From: CAWJTN01 sp963845895
GTDB taxonomy: Bacteria; Patescibacteriota; Microgenomatia; UBA1406; GWC2-37-13
DNA: 64,000 nt
Direction: 5' to 3'
NCBI GenBank assembly: GCA_963845895.1
Contig: CAWJTN010000001.1
Coordinates: 124,001-188,000, forward strand
The notes under the pieces were generated by a model. That model worked only from the letters and a program-made list of their open reading frames with translations. It was not told the DNA's origin and ran no database searches. Position 1 is the first letter of the stretch; every line of letters begins with the position of its first letter. Position numbers and translations under genes: made by a program. Shown in pieces: positions 24,118 through 33,229 of the stretch.

Positions 24118-25398
24118 TTAAAAAACTAATATCATTCCTAATCCTAAAATAATCAAACTACTGCTTGTAATTGCTATCGGTGTAATGTCTGAACCACTTA
24201 TAGGAGGCGAAACAGTTGGTGTTAGAGAAATATAATAAGTAGTGGGAGAAATAACAGAAGTAGGAATGATCGTTGAAGTAGGTGTTGCCTCTGCCGTTGC
24301 TATACCCATAACTTGTTCACCTGATTTTGCGATTGTAAATCTTCTTGTTAAAGTTACAGTTTTTCCGCTATCATCTTTCGTTGTCATCGTTAATACATGA
24401 TTTCCAGGTGATAGAGGATTATTCAATAGAATTTCCCAAACTCCGTCATTATCTATAACCGCTTGTCCCCTGTATCCTTTAGGGGCATCAATCAAAACGT
24501 TCACCTGATTTTTAGGAATACCTAGCCCCTTGATTAAGGGATTGTCGCCAGGAATTACAGCTTGATCTTTAGGAAACAAAATATCAACAATATGTGAGTC
24601 AACTGCGACATTACTAGAAGATGCTGAAAGAACATTTTCACCGCTACTAAAACTATAATCTTTTCCGATTATTATTGTTTGGGGAAGAGGTATTAAGCTT
24701 GATAAATCAGCTTGAATTATTGTTTTATTCATTTCTTCATCATAAATCTCAACTTTAAGTTTTGTTTTTTCATCGACAGTCTTATTTTGTAAAGAGTTTT
24801 TATCGAGTATATTATTTACCGGTACAAGCCATTCCCCCGTGCTTTTAGAAATACTAAGAAGAGGGATTGAATTATCAAAATATAAAAGAACTGCGGCATT
24901 CTCCAAAGGTTGACCGTTTTCCTTTATAATTTTTCCGTAGGCTGGACCGAGATTGGAAGCAAGCGAAGAATTTGAAGCTGTTTTAAATGAAAAAGGCTGC
25001 CCATTAGATTGGGAAACTAACTGATTATTGCTGACTATTTTATAATAATAATTTGTATTTGGCTTGAGATTTTTAAGGTCTACATAATGATTACGGAATG
25101 GATTTTTTTCTTCAGGAACATCTCTAGAATCAAGCACAATATTACTTAATAAAGCTTGGTTTTCTCCTAAAATAACCCAGCCAACCTCTTTATTTTCAGT
25201 TTGCCAATAAATTCCTGCTGCATTATTTGAAACATTCACAACATTGACATTGCTTACACTCACTTTAGAGGCCTTTGAAGGTACCGGTGGTGTTCCTAAT
25301 AACTTTGCAAGAAAGATAATGATTACCAATATTAAAACTACACTTAAAACGACGGGAACTCTTGTTTGTTGCGGATAAAAATATTTGGAGTAGACCAT
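24118..25398 (-). CDS. Surface protein with fibronectin- and Ig-like domains
   Basis: After a membrane helix at about 15-34 the protein carries a fibronectin type III-like domain (about 44-140, with LKNLKPNTNYYYKIV), a carboxypeptidase-regulatory-like beta module (GKIIKENGQPLENAAVLLYF), an Ig-like module (IPGDNPLIKGLG, NPLSPGNHVLTMTTKDDSGKTVTL) and a Thr/Pro-rich stretch ending in a hydrophobic tail. It probably sits outside the membrane, held at both ends. It lies in the same block as PilN, PilO and the LPETG-tail protein, so a link with the pilus machine is plausible but unproven. Confidence 0.68.
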   Translation of the reverse strand: MVYSKYFYPQQTRVPVVLSVVLILVIIIFLAKLLGTPPVPSKASKVSVSNVNVVNVSNNAAGIYWQTENKEVGWVILGENQALLSNIVLDSRDVPEEKNPFRNHYVDLKNLKPNTNYYYKIVSNNQLVSQSNGQPFSFKTASNSSLASNLGPAYGKIIKENGQPLENAAVLLYFDNSIPLLSISKSTGEWLVPVNNILDKNSLQNKTVDEKTKLKVEIYDEEMNKTIIQADLSSLIPLPQTIIIGKDYSFSSGENVLSASSSNVAVDSHIVDILFPKDQAVIPGDNPLIKGLGIPKNQVNVLIDAPKGYRGQAVIDNDGVWEILLNNPLSPGNHVLTMTTKDDSGKTVTLTRRFTIAKSGEQVMGIATAEATPTSTIIPTSVISPTTYYISLTPTVSPPISGSDITPIAITSSSLIILGLGMILVF

Positions 25399-25399
25399 A

Positions 25400-25585
25400 T
25401 TAAGGTGTTTTGTCTTTTAATACCTGTAACACTCTTGTGTCGAGCTTAAAATCAACAATCTGTAAGTTTTGAAGCCCTGTATTTACAGGCACATTGCTTT
25501 TTATTCTATAAATATCAATGAACATCCAAGCTAGAATTGTCAGAAAAACCGTTACCGATATCCAAAATAATTCTTTTTGATTCAT
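25400..25585 (-). CDS. Small single-pass membrane protein next to PilO
   Basis: Sixty-one residues: one membrane helix (about 8-26) and a short extracytoplasmic tail (about 35 residues). It overlaps the PilO-like gene by 4 nt and ends 1 nt before the next start, so it is co-transcribed with the pilus alignment genes. Size and place would fit a short PilP-like or accessory pilus protein, but sequence evidence is too little to name it. Confidence 0.55.
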   Translation of the reverse strand: MNQKELFWISVTVFLTILAWMFIDIYRIKSNVPVNTGLQNLQIVDFKLDTRVLQVLKDKTP

Positions 25586-26157
25586 AGATAATACCCTTCT
25601 AAGTCTAACTTTATACCAAGATTTCCACTACCTGACGCTTGTTGGTCTTGGCTAAATACTAAATCTTTCATTATTTTTAACCTTCTTTGATCATAAATTT
25701 TTTTTGTAAATGCAATCATGTCCTGGAAAGACCCATTAATGGTCATGTTCACCTCAAATGATTTCAAGACTGTTGTCGTACTCTTACCTTTTAAATTAAT
25801 GTCCGAAATTGCAATCTCTTCTGGATTTAACTTACTTCCACTTGAAGAAATATCTATGTCGCTAAGAACTTTATTTATGTCAGGTTTATTAGAAATTGCT
25901 TGAGCCAGATAATCTAAGTCGTCTCTATTTTGCTCCATAATTGTTTGCACCTCAATGATTTTATTTATCTGATCTCCATATGTTTTGTTTATTTGATTTA
26001 ATCGATCAATTGTTTGATTTGCTTCAAATACCGATAAAACATTTGGTCTAATAACGTAGAAAACAAAAAAAGAAAAAATAAAAAAGAATGCAATGGCGTA
26101 TGTATAATCTTTATTTTTTCCTGTCAATAATTTTTTTAAAATTGATTCTTTTTCCAT
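25582..26157 (-). CDS. PilO-like type IV pilus alignment protein
   Basis: The 191-residue protein has one membrane helix (about 20-36), a coiled coil (about 45-95, FEANQTIDRLNQINKTYGDQ) and a ferredoxin-like C-terminal domain (SFEVNMTINGSFQDMIAFTK...LEGYYL). This is the PilO/GspM shape. With PilN it forms the inner-membrane alignment complex that joins the pilus motor to the outer parts. It follows the PilN-like gene by 1 nt. PilB, PilC and pilins are 13 kb away at 39.4-47.5 kb. Confidence 0.78.
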   Translation of the reverse strand: MEKESILKKLLTGKNKDYTYAIAFFFIFSFFVFYVIRPNVLSVFEANQTIDRLNQINKTYGDQINKIIEVQTIMEQNRDDLDYLAQAISNKPDINKVLSDIDISSSGSKLNPEEIAISDINLKGKSTTTVLKSFEVNMTINGSFQDMIAFTKKIYDQRRLKIMKDLVFSQDQQASGSGNLGIKLDLEGYYL

Positions 26158-26158
26158 A

Positions 26159-26686
26159 CTAATTTGCTTTATAGTCCGAAAGCGTGTAATTAAATTCTAA
26201 ACCTGCATCGCTCTTTTTCATATTACCTAGGCTTATAGTTTTAAACTTCCCATCCTTTTTTAGTCTATTAGTGAAAACTTTTATTGATTCCAAGTCTTGG
26301 CTTACTCCATTCATAATTATGCTTGTGCTAGAAAGCTCTAATCGTTTAAGAAAAAACTTTTCCGGAAATATTGAAAGTAAATAATCAGCGGAAGAAATTA
26401 ATGTGTTTTGTTTACCTACTAGGGATACCACTCGATCAAGTTTAAAAGCTGATTCTTTTGCTTGAACGATCAGTGGTTGAGAAACCTGAATTATTTCCTT
26501 TTTTTGATTTATTGAATCCTGTAGGTCTACAATTTCCTGGTCTACTTTAAATCTGTAGAAGAATACTGCTATGATAACTATCTGTGTGATTACAAGAATA
26601 TATCTAAGATAGTTGAGCGCAAAATAAATAACCCTATCTAAAGGTTTTTCTTTTCTAGTTGCTAAAAGATTGATTTTATATTTCAT
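26159..26686 (-). CDS. PilN-like type IV pilus protein
   Basis: It starts with INLLAT, close to the INLLP motif by which PilN binds PilM, then has a membrane helix (about 30-47), a coiled coil and a small alpha/beta domain (FFLKRLELSSTSIIMNGVSQ). In well-studied systems PilN bridges cytoplasmic PilM and PilO. A PilM-like gene lies at 46034-46897. The gene overlaps rpsT by 4 nt, an unusual pairing of a ribosomal protein with a pilus gene. Confidence 0.78.
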   Translation of the reverse strand: MKYKINLLATRKEKPLDRVIYFALNYLRYILVITQIVIIAVFFYRFKVDQEIVDLQDSINQKKEIIQVSQPLIVQAKESAFKLDRVVSLVGKQNTLISSADYLLSIFPEKFFLKRLELSSTSIIMNGVSQDLESIKVFTNRLKKDGKFKTISLGNMKKSDAGLEFNYTLSDYKAN

Positions 26687-26931
26687 TTTTTCGCTAGTTT
26701 GGCAGCCGCGGCTTTAAGTCTAGCCCCCTTATTTTTGTGAATAACTTTTTTCTTAACTGCCTTATCAATAGCTGAATAAGTTTTTTTTAATAAATCATTA
26801 ACATCTGCTCCTTTTTTATGCTTTTTTAATGAATCAATAAGTTTCAGATAAGCCTTCTCATACTTTAAATTCATCTTTGTCCTTTTTATATCTTGCCTAA
26901 GCTTTTTTTTTGCCGATTTTATAATTGGCAT
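26683..26931 (-). CDS. rpsT: Ribosomal protein bS20
   Basis: The 82-residue, lysine-rich helical protein is a clear bS20: MPIIKSAKKKLRQ at the N-terminus, YSAIDKAVKKKVIHKNKGAR and the Lys/Ala-rich end. It binds 16S rRNA in the small subunit body. It precedes and overlaps the PilN-like gene. Upstream is an AT-rich repeat (26957-26990). Confidence 0.95.
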   Translation of the reverse strand: MPIIKSAKKKLRQDIKRTKMNLKYEKAYLKLIDSLKKHKKGADVNDLLKKTYSAIDKAVKKKVIHKNKGARLKAAAAKLAKK

Positions 26932-26956
26932 AGTTTCTTTACCCCCCTCCTTACGT

Positions 26957-26990
26957 AATTAAAAATTAAAAATTTTAAATTAAAAATTAT
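26957..26990 (-). repeat. AT-rich spacer repeat, copy A
   Basis: A run of AAATTT/AATTTTTAATTT words starts at the stop codon of the gene at 26987-27454 (minus strand) and fills the gap before rpsT. It resembles the better-defined copies at 60567 and 61534, but less exactly. Confidence 0.4.
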
Positions 26991-27454
26991 AACTGGTACT
27001 CCTTTTCAAAAACTCTTCTTCCGTAATCTCCAGTAAAGTTTAAGGTTAATTTAATTTTTCCTACAACCTCGTGGTAAACACAGGTACCAGATGAACAAGT
27101 CCCCAAAGTTATCTTTTTATCGTAGCTTGATTCCCCGTTTGTAAGATTGATCGTTCCTATAACTCCCTGCAATCCCTGTTGCTTGGTATTGTAAGAAAGT
27201 TCATAATCGATAGTCTGTGTTCCGCTCGGTATATTATTGATTTGAAGTGTTACTTCATGACCACCAGTTGAGGAAACAAGGTCAACAGAAACACTGTTAT
27301 CAACAGTTGGTATAACAACTTCTGTGGGAAGAGCTTCGTTTGTTGTTGGTTTAGAAGCGTTTTTATTTCTAAATGCTACAAAATAAACTACTATTATTAG
27401 AATAATAACCACTGCTCCCCCAATTAAAAATAATTTTTTTTTGTCCTGCATCAT
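26987..27454 (-). CDS. Membrane-anchored extracytoplasmic protein, unknown function
   Basis: One N-terminal membrane helix (about 8-28) and a short linker lead into an Ig-like beta-sandwich (VDLVSSTGGHEVTLQINNIP, IDYELSYNTKQQGLQGVIG, LTLNFTGDYGRRVFEKEYQL). Two cysteines in GTCSSGTC could form a tight disulphide. No family is recognised. It lies between glyS and rpsT on the same strand. Confidence 0.6.
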   Translation of the reverse strand: MMQDKKKLFLIGGAVVIILIIVVYFVAFRNKNASKPTTNEALPTEVVIPTVDNSVSVDLVSSTGGHEVTLQINNIPSGTQTIDYELSYNTKQQGLQGVIGTINLTNGESSYDKKITLGTCSSGTCVYHEVVGKIKLTLNFTGDYGRRVFEKEYQL

Positions 27455-27461
27455 ATTTAAT

Positions 27462-28829
27462 TTAAACTTTTAATTTTTTTAATAAATAATCTTTCAGTTT
27501 ATCGATAGCTATTCTTTCCTGTTTCATCGTATCTCTAACACGAACTGTTATAGTTTTATCTTCTAAAGATTGATAGTCAACTGTGATGCAGTAAGGTGTG
27601 CCTATTTCATCCTGCCTTCTATACATCTTCCCAATATTTCCTGCATCATCAAATTCACAGACCATTAATTTCTTCAGGTCTGTAAAAATTTTCTTGGCTA
27701 TAATATTTAATTTACCATCTTTTTGTAATGGAAACACGGCAACTTTAACAGGAGCTATCTTAGGATTAAGTTTTAAATAAATTCTCGGTTTATCGTTTAC
27801 AGTTTCCTCCCTATAAGCATCAATCAAGAAAAATAACATCGATCGATCTACGCCCCCCGATGTTTCAATCACCCAAGGAGTATATACGTCACCTGATATT
27901 GGATCACGATAACTCAATTTGTGTCTTCCTAAATCCCAATCTCCTCGATGATGGATTCCTTCAAACTCACTCCATCCAAAAGGTGCATTATATTCAATAT
28001 CAAACGCAGCTCTTGCATAATGAGCTCTTTCATCTGGAGAATGTTCTCTAAATCTTAAATTCTTTTCATCTATGCCAAGATTTTTATACCAATCTAAACG
28101 CTGTTTTTTCCAATATAAAAACCACTTTTCTGCTTCTTTTTCATTCGGTTTTATAAAAAATTCTAACTCCATCTGCTCAAACTCTCTGCTGCGGTAAGTA
28201 AAATTTCCAGGAGTAATCTCATTTCTGAAAGCCTTACCAATCTGGGCAATTCCAAAAGGAATTTTAACCCTTGCGGAATCAATAATATTCCTAAAATTGA
28301 CAAAAACTCCCTGTGTAATTTCACCTCGCAAGTATGCTTTTTGTTTCGGTTCCGTAGCCCCAAGATAAACTTCTGTTAATAAATTAAATATTTTCTCCTT
28401 AGTTAATTTCTTTGAATCATGAATTTGTCCATTAGAACAAATAAAAACCATTAAATCTGGACTTATATTTGTTACTCTTGTCCCAGCTTGTCTTGTTCTA
28501 TTATGAAATTCATCCAAAGCTTTTTCATAATGATCCTTCCGAAATCTTTTATGACAAACTTTGCACTCTACTAATGGATCTCCAAATGCTTTTACATGAC
28601 CAGACGCTTCCCAAACCTTCGGATTCATAATAACTGCAGCATCAATACCTACGACATCTTCTCTGTCATAAACCATACTTTTCCACCAGGCTTTTTTTAT
28701 GTTATTCTTCAGCTCAACTCCATAAGGGCCATAATCCCAAAAACCTGCAATTCCTCCATAAATTTCAGACGATGGATAAATAAAACCTCTTCTTTTAGCA
28801 AGCGCAACAATTTTATCGAGTGTGATCAT
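27462..28829 (-). CDS. glyS: Glycyl-tRNA synthetase, single-chain class II
   Basis: This 455-residue enzyme is the homodimeric (eukaryote- and Gram-positive-like) type: YPSSEIYGGIAGFWDYGPYG at the start, motif 2 GKAFRNEITPGNFTYRSREF with EQMELEFF, motif 3 VIETSGGVDRSMLFFL, and a C-terminal anticodon-binding domain (VAVFPL, YRRQDEIGTPYCITVDY). A CxxC...C region (CKVCHKRF) may bind zinc. It charges tRNA-Gly. A strong nested inverted repeat occupies the 142 bp upstream. Confidence 0.96.
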   Translation of the reverse strand: MITLDKIVALAKRRGFIYPSSEIYGGIAGFWDYGPYGVELKNNIKKAWWKSMVYDREDVVGIDAAVIMNPKVWEASGHVKAFGDPLVECKVCHKRFRKDHYEKALDEFHNRTRQAGTRVTNISPDLMVFICSNGQIHDSKKLTKEKIFNLLTEVYLGATEPKQKAYLRGEITQGVFVNFRNIIDSARVKIPFGIAQIGKAFRNEITPGNFTYRSREFEQMELEFFIKPNEKEAEKWFLYWKKQRLDWYKNLGIDEKNLRFREHSPDERAHYARAAFDIEYNAPFGWSEFEGIHHRGDWDLGRHKLSYRDPISGDVYTPWVIETSGGVDRSMLFFLIDAYREETVNDKPRIYLKLNPKIAPVKVAVFPLQKDGKLNIIAKKIFTDLKKLMVCEFDDAGNIGKMYRRQDEIGTPYCITVDYQSLEDKTITVRVRDTMKQERIAIDKLKDYLLKKLKV

Positions 28830-28837
28830 ATTTTAGT

Positions 28838-28963
28838 TTTCAAAACCTCAACAAAATACTGTCAGGTGGCAGAAGTGGAAGGGATTCCGACAGCGCGCAA
28901 CGAAGTGAGCACTGGCGGGAGGGAAACTTCTGACAGAATCTGACAAAATTGGAGGTTTTGAAA
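28838..28963 (-). other. Nested inverted repeat in the glyS leader
   Basis: The 12-bp arms TTTCAAAACCTC (28838-28849) and GAGGTTTTGAAA (28952-28963) pair perfectly. Inside, TGTCAG (28860-28865) pairs with CTGACA (28940-28945) and CAGAAGT (28870-28876) with ACTTCTG (28926-28932); GGAA...TTCC and a CAGTGC/GCGCTG pair fill the tip. The core is clearly GC-richer than its surroundings. It could be a structured 5' leader of glyS, the end structure of recO, or a small inserted repeat. Confidence 0.5.
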
Positions 28964-28971
28964 CCCTCTAA

Positions 28972-29502
28972 TTACATTATATCAAGAGCAGGAAGTTTTT
29001 CGTGAATGATTTCTTCAATAATATACCTAATATCATCAAAGGACTTTATCTCTTGTGAATAACCGAGTAGTTTGAGTAACTCGTTTAAGAATTTAGTGTT
29101 AATTACAGTATTATCTTTGGTTATCTTTGAAAGTTCGATTAAGAATTTTTTTGTTAAATTGTAGACAGGCGGTTCGGGCTGATTCTCCGGAAGCAATCGC
29201 TCAAGAACAAAAAAAAATAAGTATAAATTTTTTATTTTTTTAGGATCTTTTTTTATTTCTGTAAAGCCAGAAATCAAAGAACTCTCCTGAAGATAAAAAA
29301 AATCATTTTTTTTATATAAAACGGAGTTTATCAGATTTGCCGTTTGAACATGTGGTAACCGCCGACTAGTAATCTTTTTAATTCCTTTGGCAAAAACATT
29401 TACTTTTCCCAATTCCTTGGTGAAGATAGTAATTATTTTATCTTGATTTGGCATCGGTCTTTTTCTTAATACCAAACCTTCAGTTTTGAGAGTTCTTTTC
29501 AT
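28972..29502 (-). CDS. recO: DNA repair protein RecO, short form
   Basis: The N-terminal OB-fold region is typical (LKTEGLVLRKRPMPNQDKIITIFTKELGKV, FAKGIKK), followed by a helical domain (LYLFFFVLERLLPENQPEPP). At 176 residues it is shorter than the usual 230-250 and has no zinc-binding cysteine cluster. RecO loads RecA on SSB-coated DNA during recombinational repair. It precedes glyS with the structured repeat between. Confidence 0.8.
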   Translation of the reverse strand: MKRTLKTEGLVLRKRPMPNQDKIITIFTKELGKVNVFAKGIKKITSRRLPHVQTANLINSVLYKKNDFFYLQESSLISGFTEIKKDPKKIKNLYLFFFVLERLLPENQPEPPVYNLTKKFLIELSKITKDNTVINTKFLNELLKLLGYSQEIKSFDDIRYIIEEIIHEKLPALDIM

Positions 29503-29607
29503 TCGGTTTTCACTAATAATCGTTGCCCCATTATAAAGTTATAATGTAGTTTTTGATTGTAAAAATTTACGTTTTTTTATAAGACAATTATAGCAATAAA
29601 CCTAAAT

Positions 29608-30906
29608 TCAGTAACCAAAATATGGCAATTCTTGAGGATAAGGCTGTGGTACTCTCTCGTGACTCACATCTCTTGCAATCGCATAACTTAAAGAAGATGC
29701 GACATATTTAGTCGGATCATCCCATTGTGACTTATGTTTTCTAGCAATTGGTAAAATACTTTCAATTATATCTTCAATCTTTAATGCATAAGCAACCCGA
29801 GTAATAGCTGATACCACTTCTGGATTTTCTCTCCATTTTGATCCCCGTAATACTTGATTTACAAAAACTTTTAGAACTGCCTGATCTTTAACAAAAGTAC
29901 TTGCCATAAGTCCTAAAGCAACAATCCTAGCAAAGTATTCATTCATTGTTGGTTTAATAGATGTAATAAATTTTTCTGGATTGACAATGACTGAACTCGT
30001 TGCTTGGACAATTTCTTTTGCGTCCAGCCTCCACAACTGACCTAACATTGTACCGACATAGGGAAATGGACCTTCCATCATAGCAAAAAAATTATCGTCT
30101 AGTTTACCAAATTGACTCGTCATTTTTTGTTTTTCATCATTTGTTAATTTTCCTTGTTTTTGCAATTCTCCAAGTTTTCTTAACATTTCTATTTCTTCTG
30201 TGAAAATTTGTTTAGCTTCTTCAGAAAAAGTCCGATGCGCTGCTGCATTCGGCTCAAAGAAATTATCTTTTCCTATCCCGAAATATACTCTTAAGAGTTG
30301 ATCAGAAATCTCGGGTATTCTTGCTAAAGGTTTAATCGGTATTTCTCTAAGAAACATCTCCCACCAGCCTGTTCCCTGTTGCCGAGCAAATTCTCTTGAA
30401 TTTTTTACCCACCCATAAAGTCGTCCCATATAATCAGGATCATCTCTAATTAATTGTTCAAATTCACTTCTTATTGCACTATCATAACGATTTAACCTTC
30501 TATCTATAACCTGAGCGGCATGACTTCGCACATCTAAATCGGGTTGAAATAAGAAATGACGAAGTAGTCTGTATTGTTCGACTGTTGGAGGAAAACTCCC
30601 TACAATATCAAAAATATTATCAAACCACCATCCGTTTGGAGAAGAAAAATCATAAATGTATTCTCTTGATGGATCTTCTTTTCTGCTTGGACGTAAGGGT
30701 AAACGTCCATTTAACTCCTGTCTTAATATATTAAATATTGCAGATTGCCCTGGATATAAGTTTGACATCACATTAACCAGCGAAAGAGTCTCATCATTAA
30801 AAACCCTCTTGTCAATTTTATAGTTTAACGACTCTGCCTCAAAGTAGTAAGGATTTTTAAAACTGCTTAATTCTACCCCAGCTGGAAATTCAGCTTTTGA
30901 AGACAT
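29608..30906 (-). CDS. Conserved-looking helical protein, unknown function
   Basis: I do not recognise this 432-residue protein. It has no signal or membrane segment, is rich in helices, and has HEAT-like alternation (VEQYRLLRHFLFQPDLDVRS, HAAQVIDRRLNRY, EDIIESILPIARKHKSQW). Tryptophan and proline clusters (NGWWFDNIF, GTGWWEMFL) are frequent. It stands alone with gaps of about 100 and 70 bp on each side. A scaffolding role is only a guess. Confidence 0.55.
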   Translation of the reverse strand: MSSKAEFPAGVELSSFKNPYYFEAESLNYKIDKRVFNDETLSLVNVMSNLYPGQSAIFNILRQELNGRLPLRPSRKEDPSREYIYDFSSPNGWWFDNIFDIVGSFPPTVEQYRLLRHFLFQPDLDVRSHAAQVIDRRLNRYDSAIRSEFEQLIRDDPDYMGRLYGWVKNSREFARQQGTGWWEMFLREIPIKPLARIPEISDQLLRVYFGIGKDNFFEPNAAAHRTFSEEAKQIFTEEIEMLRKLGELQKQGKLTNDEKQKMTSQFGKLDDNFFAMMEGPFPYVGTMLGQLWRLDAKEIVQATSSVIVNPEKFITSIKPTMNEYFARIVALGLMASTFVKDQAVLKVFVNQVLRGSKWRENPEVVSAITRVAYALKIEDIIESILPIARKHKSQWDDPTKYVASSLSYAIARDVSHERVPQPYPQELPYFGY

Positions 30907-30973
30907 GCCGATATTATATCCTATAAGACATAATTTTTCCTGCTTAATGAATACACTAGAGGTTTTAAATAAA

Positions 30974-32836
30974 TTATTTAGTTTTTATTTCCTTATCCAC
31001 ATCCAAAATCCCGTTATAGAGTTCTTTGCCGTCAACTGTAACAACTAGTTTCTGATCATCCGTACCAGGCTGCTTTTGGACCAAAAGGCTATAATTATTG
31101 GCACTAACGCTACTTGGTAAGCTATATTTCACAATAACGTCCGCTTTACCTTGTGGATCAACGATTAAAAATCCTTCAAAAACTGTTTTTCCCAAATCAT
31201 CATAAGTTTGGACCTTTTTGCTTGAGCCTTGGAAATCAATCAACTGCGATCCCTTAGGCACATAAAATCTTATCCAGTTCCTCAATGGAGCATTCAGACA
31301 AAGTCCTCCCCGCTCAAGATTGCAGTCCGAAGGTGGATAAGGGTTGCGGAAATCTACATCAACTTCCCTGGTAATTTTTCCGTTATCATTAGTGTTTGTC
31401 TTAGATGTGAATGATTCTGTAGTAAAAAGATTTGCCTTCGCCCCGGCAAAATTTACATTGCTGATATGGAGGTAGTCACCAGTGTAATTATTAATTGTCC
31501 CTCCAAAATTAAGCTTGATAATTGACTTCTCCAGATCTGAATCGGTGAAATAAACTAAGATATGTTTTGTCTGTAAATTACTAAACATTTGTTGAACTAA
31601 TGTTCCCCAATATTTTGAAGGAGAGAAACCGATTGCTTTGTAGAACAGAGCATACATCAAATCACCTAAAATTCCTTTGCGGTTCTCTTTTATATAACCG
31701 ACTGGACGATCTACCAAATCAAAAAGCGTATAAAGAACCTGCGGACAGTTACATCTCAAATCCTTTTTGGCGGAAAATGTTATTCCATCTGCCTCGGTAT
31801 CTCCAAAGATCGTCAACATATCAACCAATACTTTTGAATCTATGGTTATGATCCCGTCATAATTTACTTTTTCTCCGCTATGTTTATATAAAGAATTGAA
31901 AAGATCAATTGATGTTGGTAGATCAGGAGAGAGGTTGCTATCTCTAATGTTAAAGATTGAAATGCCCTTGTGATAAGTTAAAATTTCTCTGGGTGCTACT
32001 GGGTGAGAGGATATTGAATCATCAAGAGTATAGATATCTTCAGATCTTTCGATCTGGATTTTCCCACTCTTTACTACAAATACTGCATAGGAGGTCAAAA
32101 AACCGCCTGTGGCCCTAAGTTCTTTGTCATCCTGAAAAAGAATCAGGTAAGTTTTTGGGTTATCTTTACCGAAAATTTCGGGTAACCTTTTAACTAGAGG
32201 TTTAGCATCGACAAACAGAGACGACACACCATTAAATTGCTCTTTCAGGTTCTCTATTCTACTTCTAATAACTGTGGAGCCTAATTTTTCAGGATATCTT
32301 TTTGGGTCTATTGTCTGAAGTCTAACTTCAGCCTGTTTAATGTCTTCAGAGATCGTATCAACTTTAGTCAGAACTTTATCCAAGGTTAAAATAGCCGTCT
32401 GTAGTCTATCTTCTGCTGATTTTTCAACAAAAGATGTCTGTCCTTTTTTGAAACCAATCAGATCTGCATAAGGCGTGATGGCTACAAGTGCTTCTTTAGC
32501 CGCTTTAACCATATAGTCGCCTGCCTCTACTCCATTTTTTAAATCAGAAATATAGGGAATAAAAGAAGCCCAATAGACACTTTTTGTGGAATCTTCAAAA
32601 TCTGAATATTTAGTTGAAAAATCGTTCAGCTTTTCATTAACCAAGTCAATATTGTTTTGCGTAAATGAATATTTCAGATCCTTTGCTGAAGCAGTCAGAA
32701 CTTGAACCTTTTTTTTAATGGAATTAAATGTTATGAAAGAATAAATTCCGACAATTACGGCAAGAACTACAAAAACCAACAAAATTATTGATAATCCTCT
32801 CCATTTCCTTCCAGTACTAAAGTTAAATTTTTTCAT
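30974..32836 (-). CDS. DUF4012 membrane-anchored protein
   Basis: After a basic N-terminus and one membrane helix (about 14-37), a coiled region is followed by the DUF4012 core with YLILFQDDKELRATGGFLTSYA and a C-terminal beta domain. DUF4012 proteins are large anchored exoproteins, frequent in CPR bacteria and actinobacteria, with no settled function but often near glycan-surface genes. Here it neighbours such genes (sugar transferase, manC). Length of 620 is typical. Confidence 0.82.
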   Translation of the reverse strand: MKKFNFSTGRKWRGLSIILLVFVVLAVIVGIYSFITFNSIKKKVQVLTASAKDLKYSFTQNNIDLVNEKLNDFSTKYSDFEDSTKSVYWASFIPYISDLKNGVEAGDYMVKAAKEALVAITPYADLIGFKKGQTSFVEKSAEDRLQTAILTLDKVLTKVDTISEDIKQAEVRLQTIDPKRYPEKLGSTVIRSRIENLKEQFNGVSSLFVDAKPLVKRLPEIFGKDNPKTYLILFQDDKELRATGGFLTSYAVFVVKSGKIQIERSEDIYTLDDSISSHPVAPREILTYHKGISIFNIRDSNLSPDLPTSIDLFNSLYKHSGEKVNYDGIITIDSKVLVDMLTIFGDTEADGITFSAKKDLRCNCPQVLYTLFDLVDRPVGYIKENRKGILGDLMYALFYKAIGFSPSKYWGTLVQQMFSNLQTKHILVYFTDSDLEKSIIKLNFGGTINNYTGDYLHISNVNFAGAKANLFTTESFTSKTNTNDNGKITREVDVDFRNPYPPSDCNLERGGLCLNAPLRNWIRFYVPKGSQLIDFQGSSKKVQTYDDLGKTVFEGFLIVDPQGKADVIVKYSLPSSVSANNYSLLVQKQPGTDDQKLVVTVDGKELYNGILDVDKEIKTK

Positions 32837-32890
32837 AAGTTATAAGTATACTAAAAGAAGAGAATTATTTCTAGTTTTTTAATAATTAAA

Positions 32891-33229
32891 ATGGATTTTC
32901 AAAAACGGATTGAATGGGAACTTGCACTCGAACTCTATAAAAAACTTTACTATCAAGAAGTGGATAAAAAACGAATTGCAGAAATAGCAAAATATATCGT
33001 TAAACTTATTCCAGAGAAAACAGACATTGAAGAACTGAAAAAAACACTAACTAAATTGGTGAATAGCTGCCCCGAAATTGCTTCAGTTTGTCTGAAATAC
33101 TATAATCAAATTGAAAAGGAAATTTCAATTCAGAAAATAAAATCAGTTAAACAAAAAATTGAATCAATTTTAAATGCAGGAACAAACATTACAGATAGAT
33201 CGACCAATACTAAAACCAACAGCTCCTGA
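32891..33229 (+). CDS. Small helical protein, unknown
   Basis: A 112-residue all-helical, charged protein (ELALELYKKLYYQEVDKKR, EIAKYIVKLIPEKTDIEELK). It could be a short coiled-coil adaptor. Its last 56 nt overlap the next gene in another frame, which suggests translational coupling or that the next gene starts later. It opens a three-gene plus-strand group with no recognised families. Confidence 0.5.
   Translation: MDFQKRIEWELALELYKKLYYQEVDKKRIAEIAKYIVKLIPEKTDIEELKKTLTKLVNSCPEIASVCLKYYNQIEKEISIQKIKSVKQKIESILNAGTNITDRSTNTKTNSS

Noticed and set aside
28830..28971. T-box riboswitch before glyS
   Set aside because: The leader has strong stems but no recognisable T-box sequence and no terminator with T-tract before glyS.
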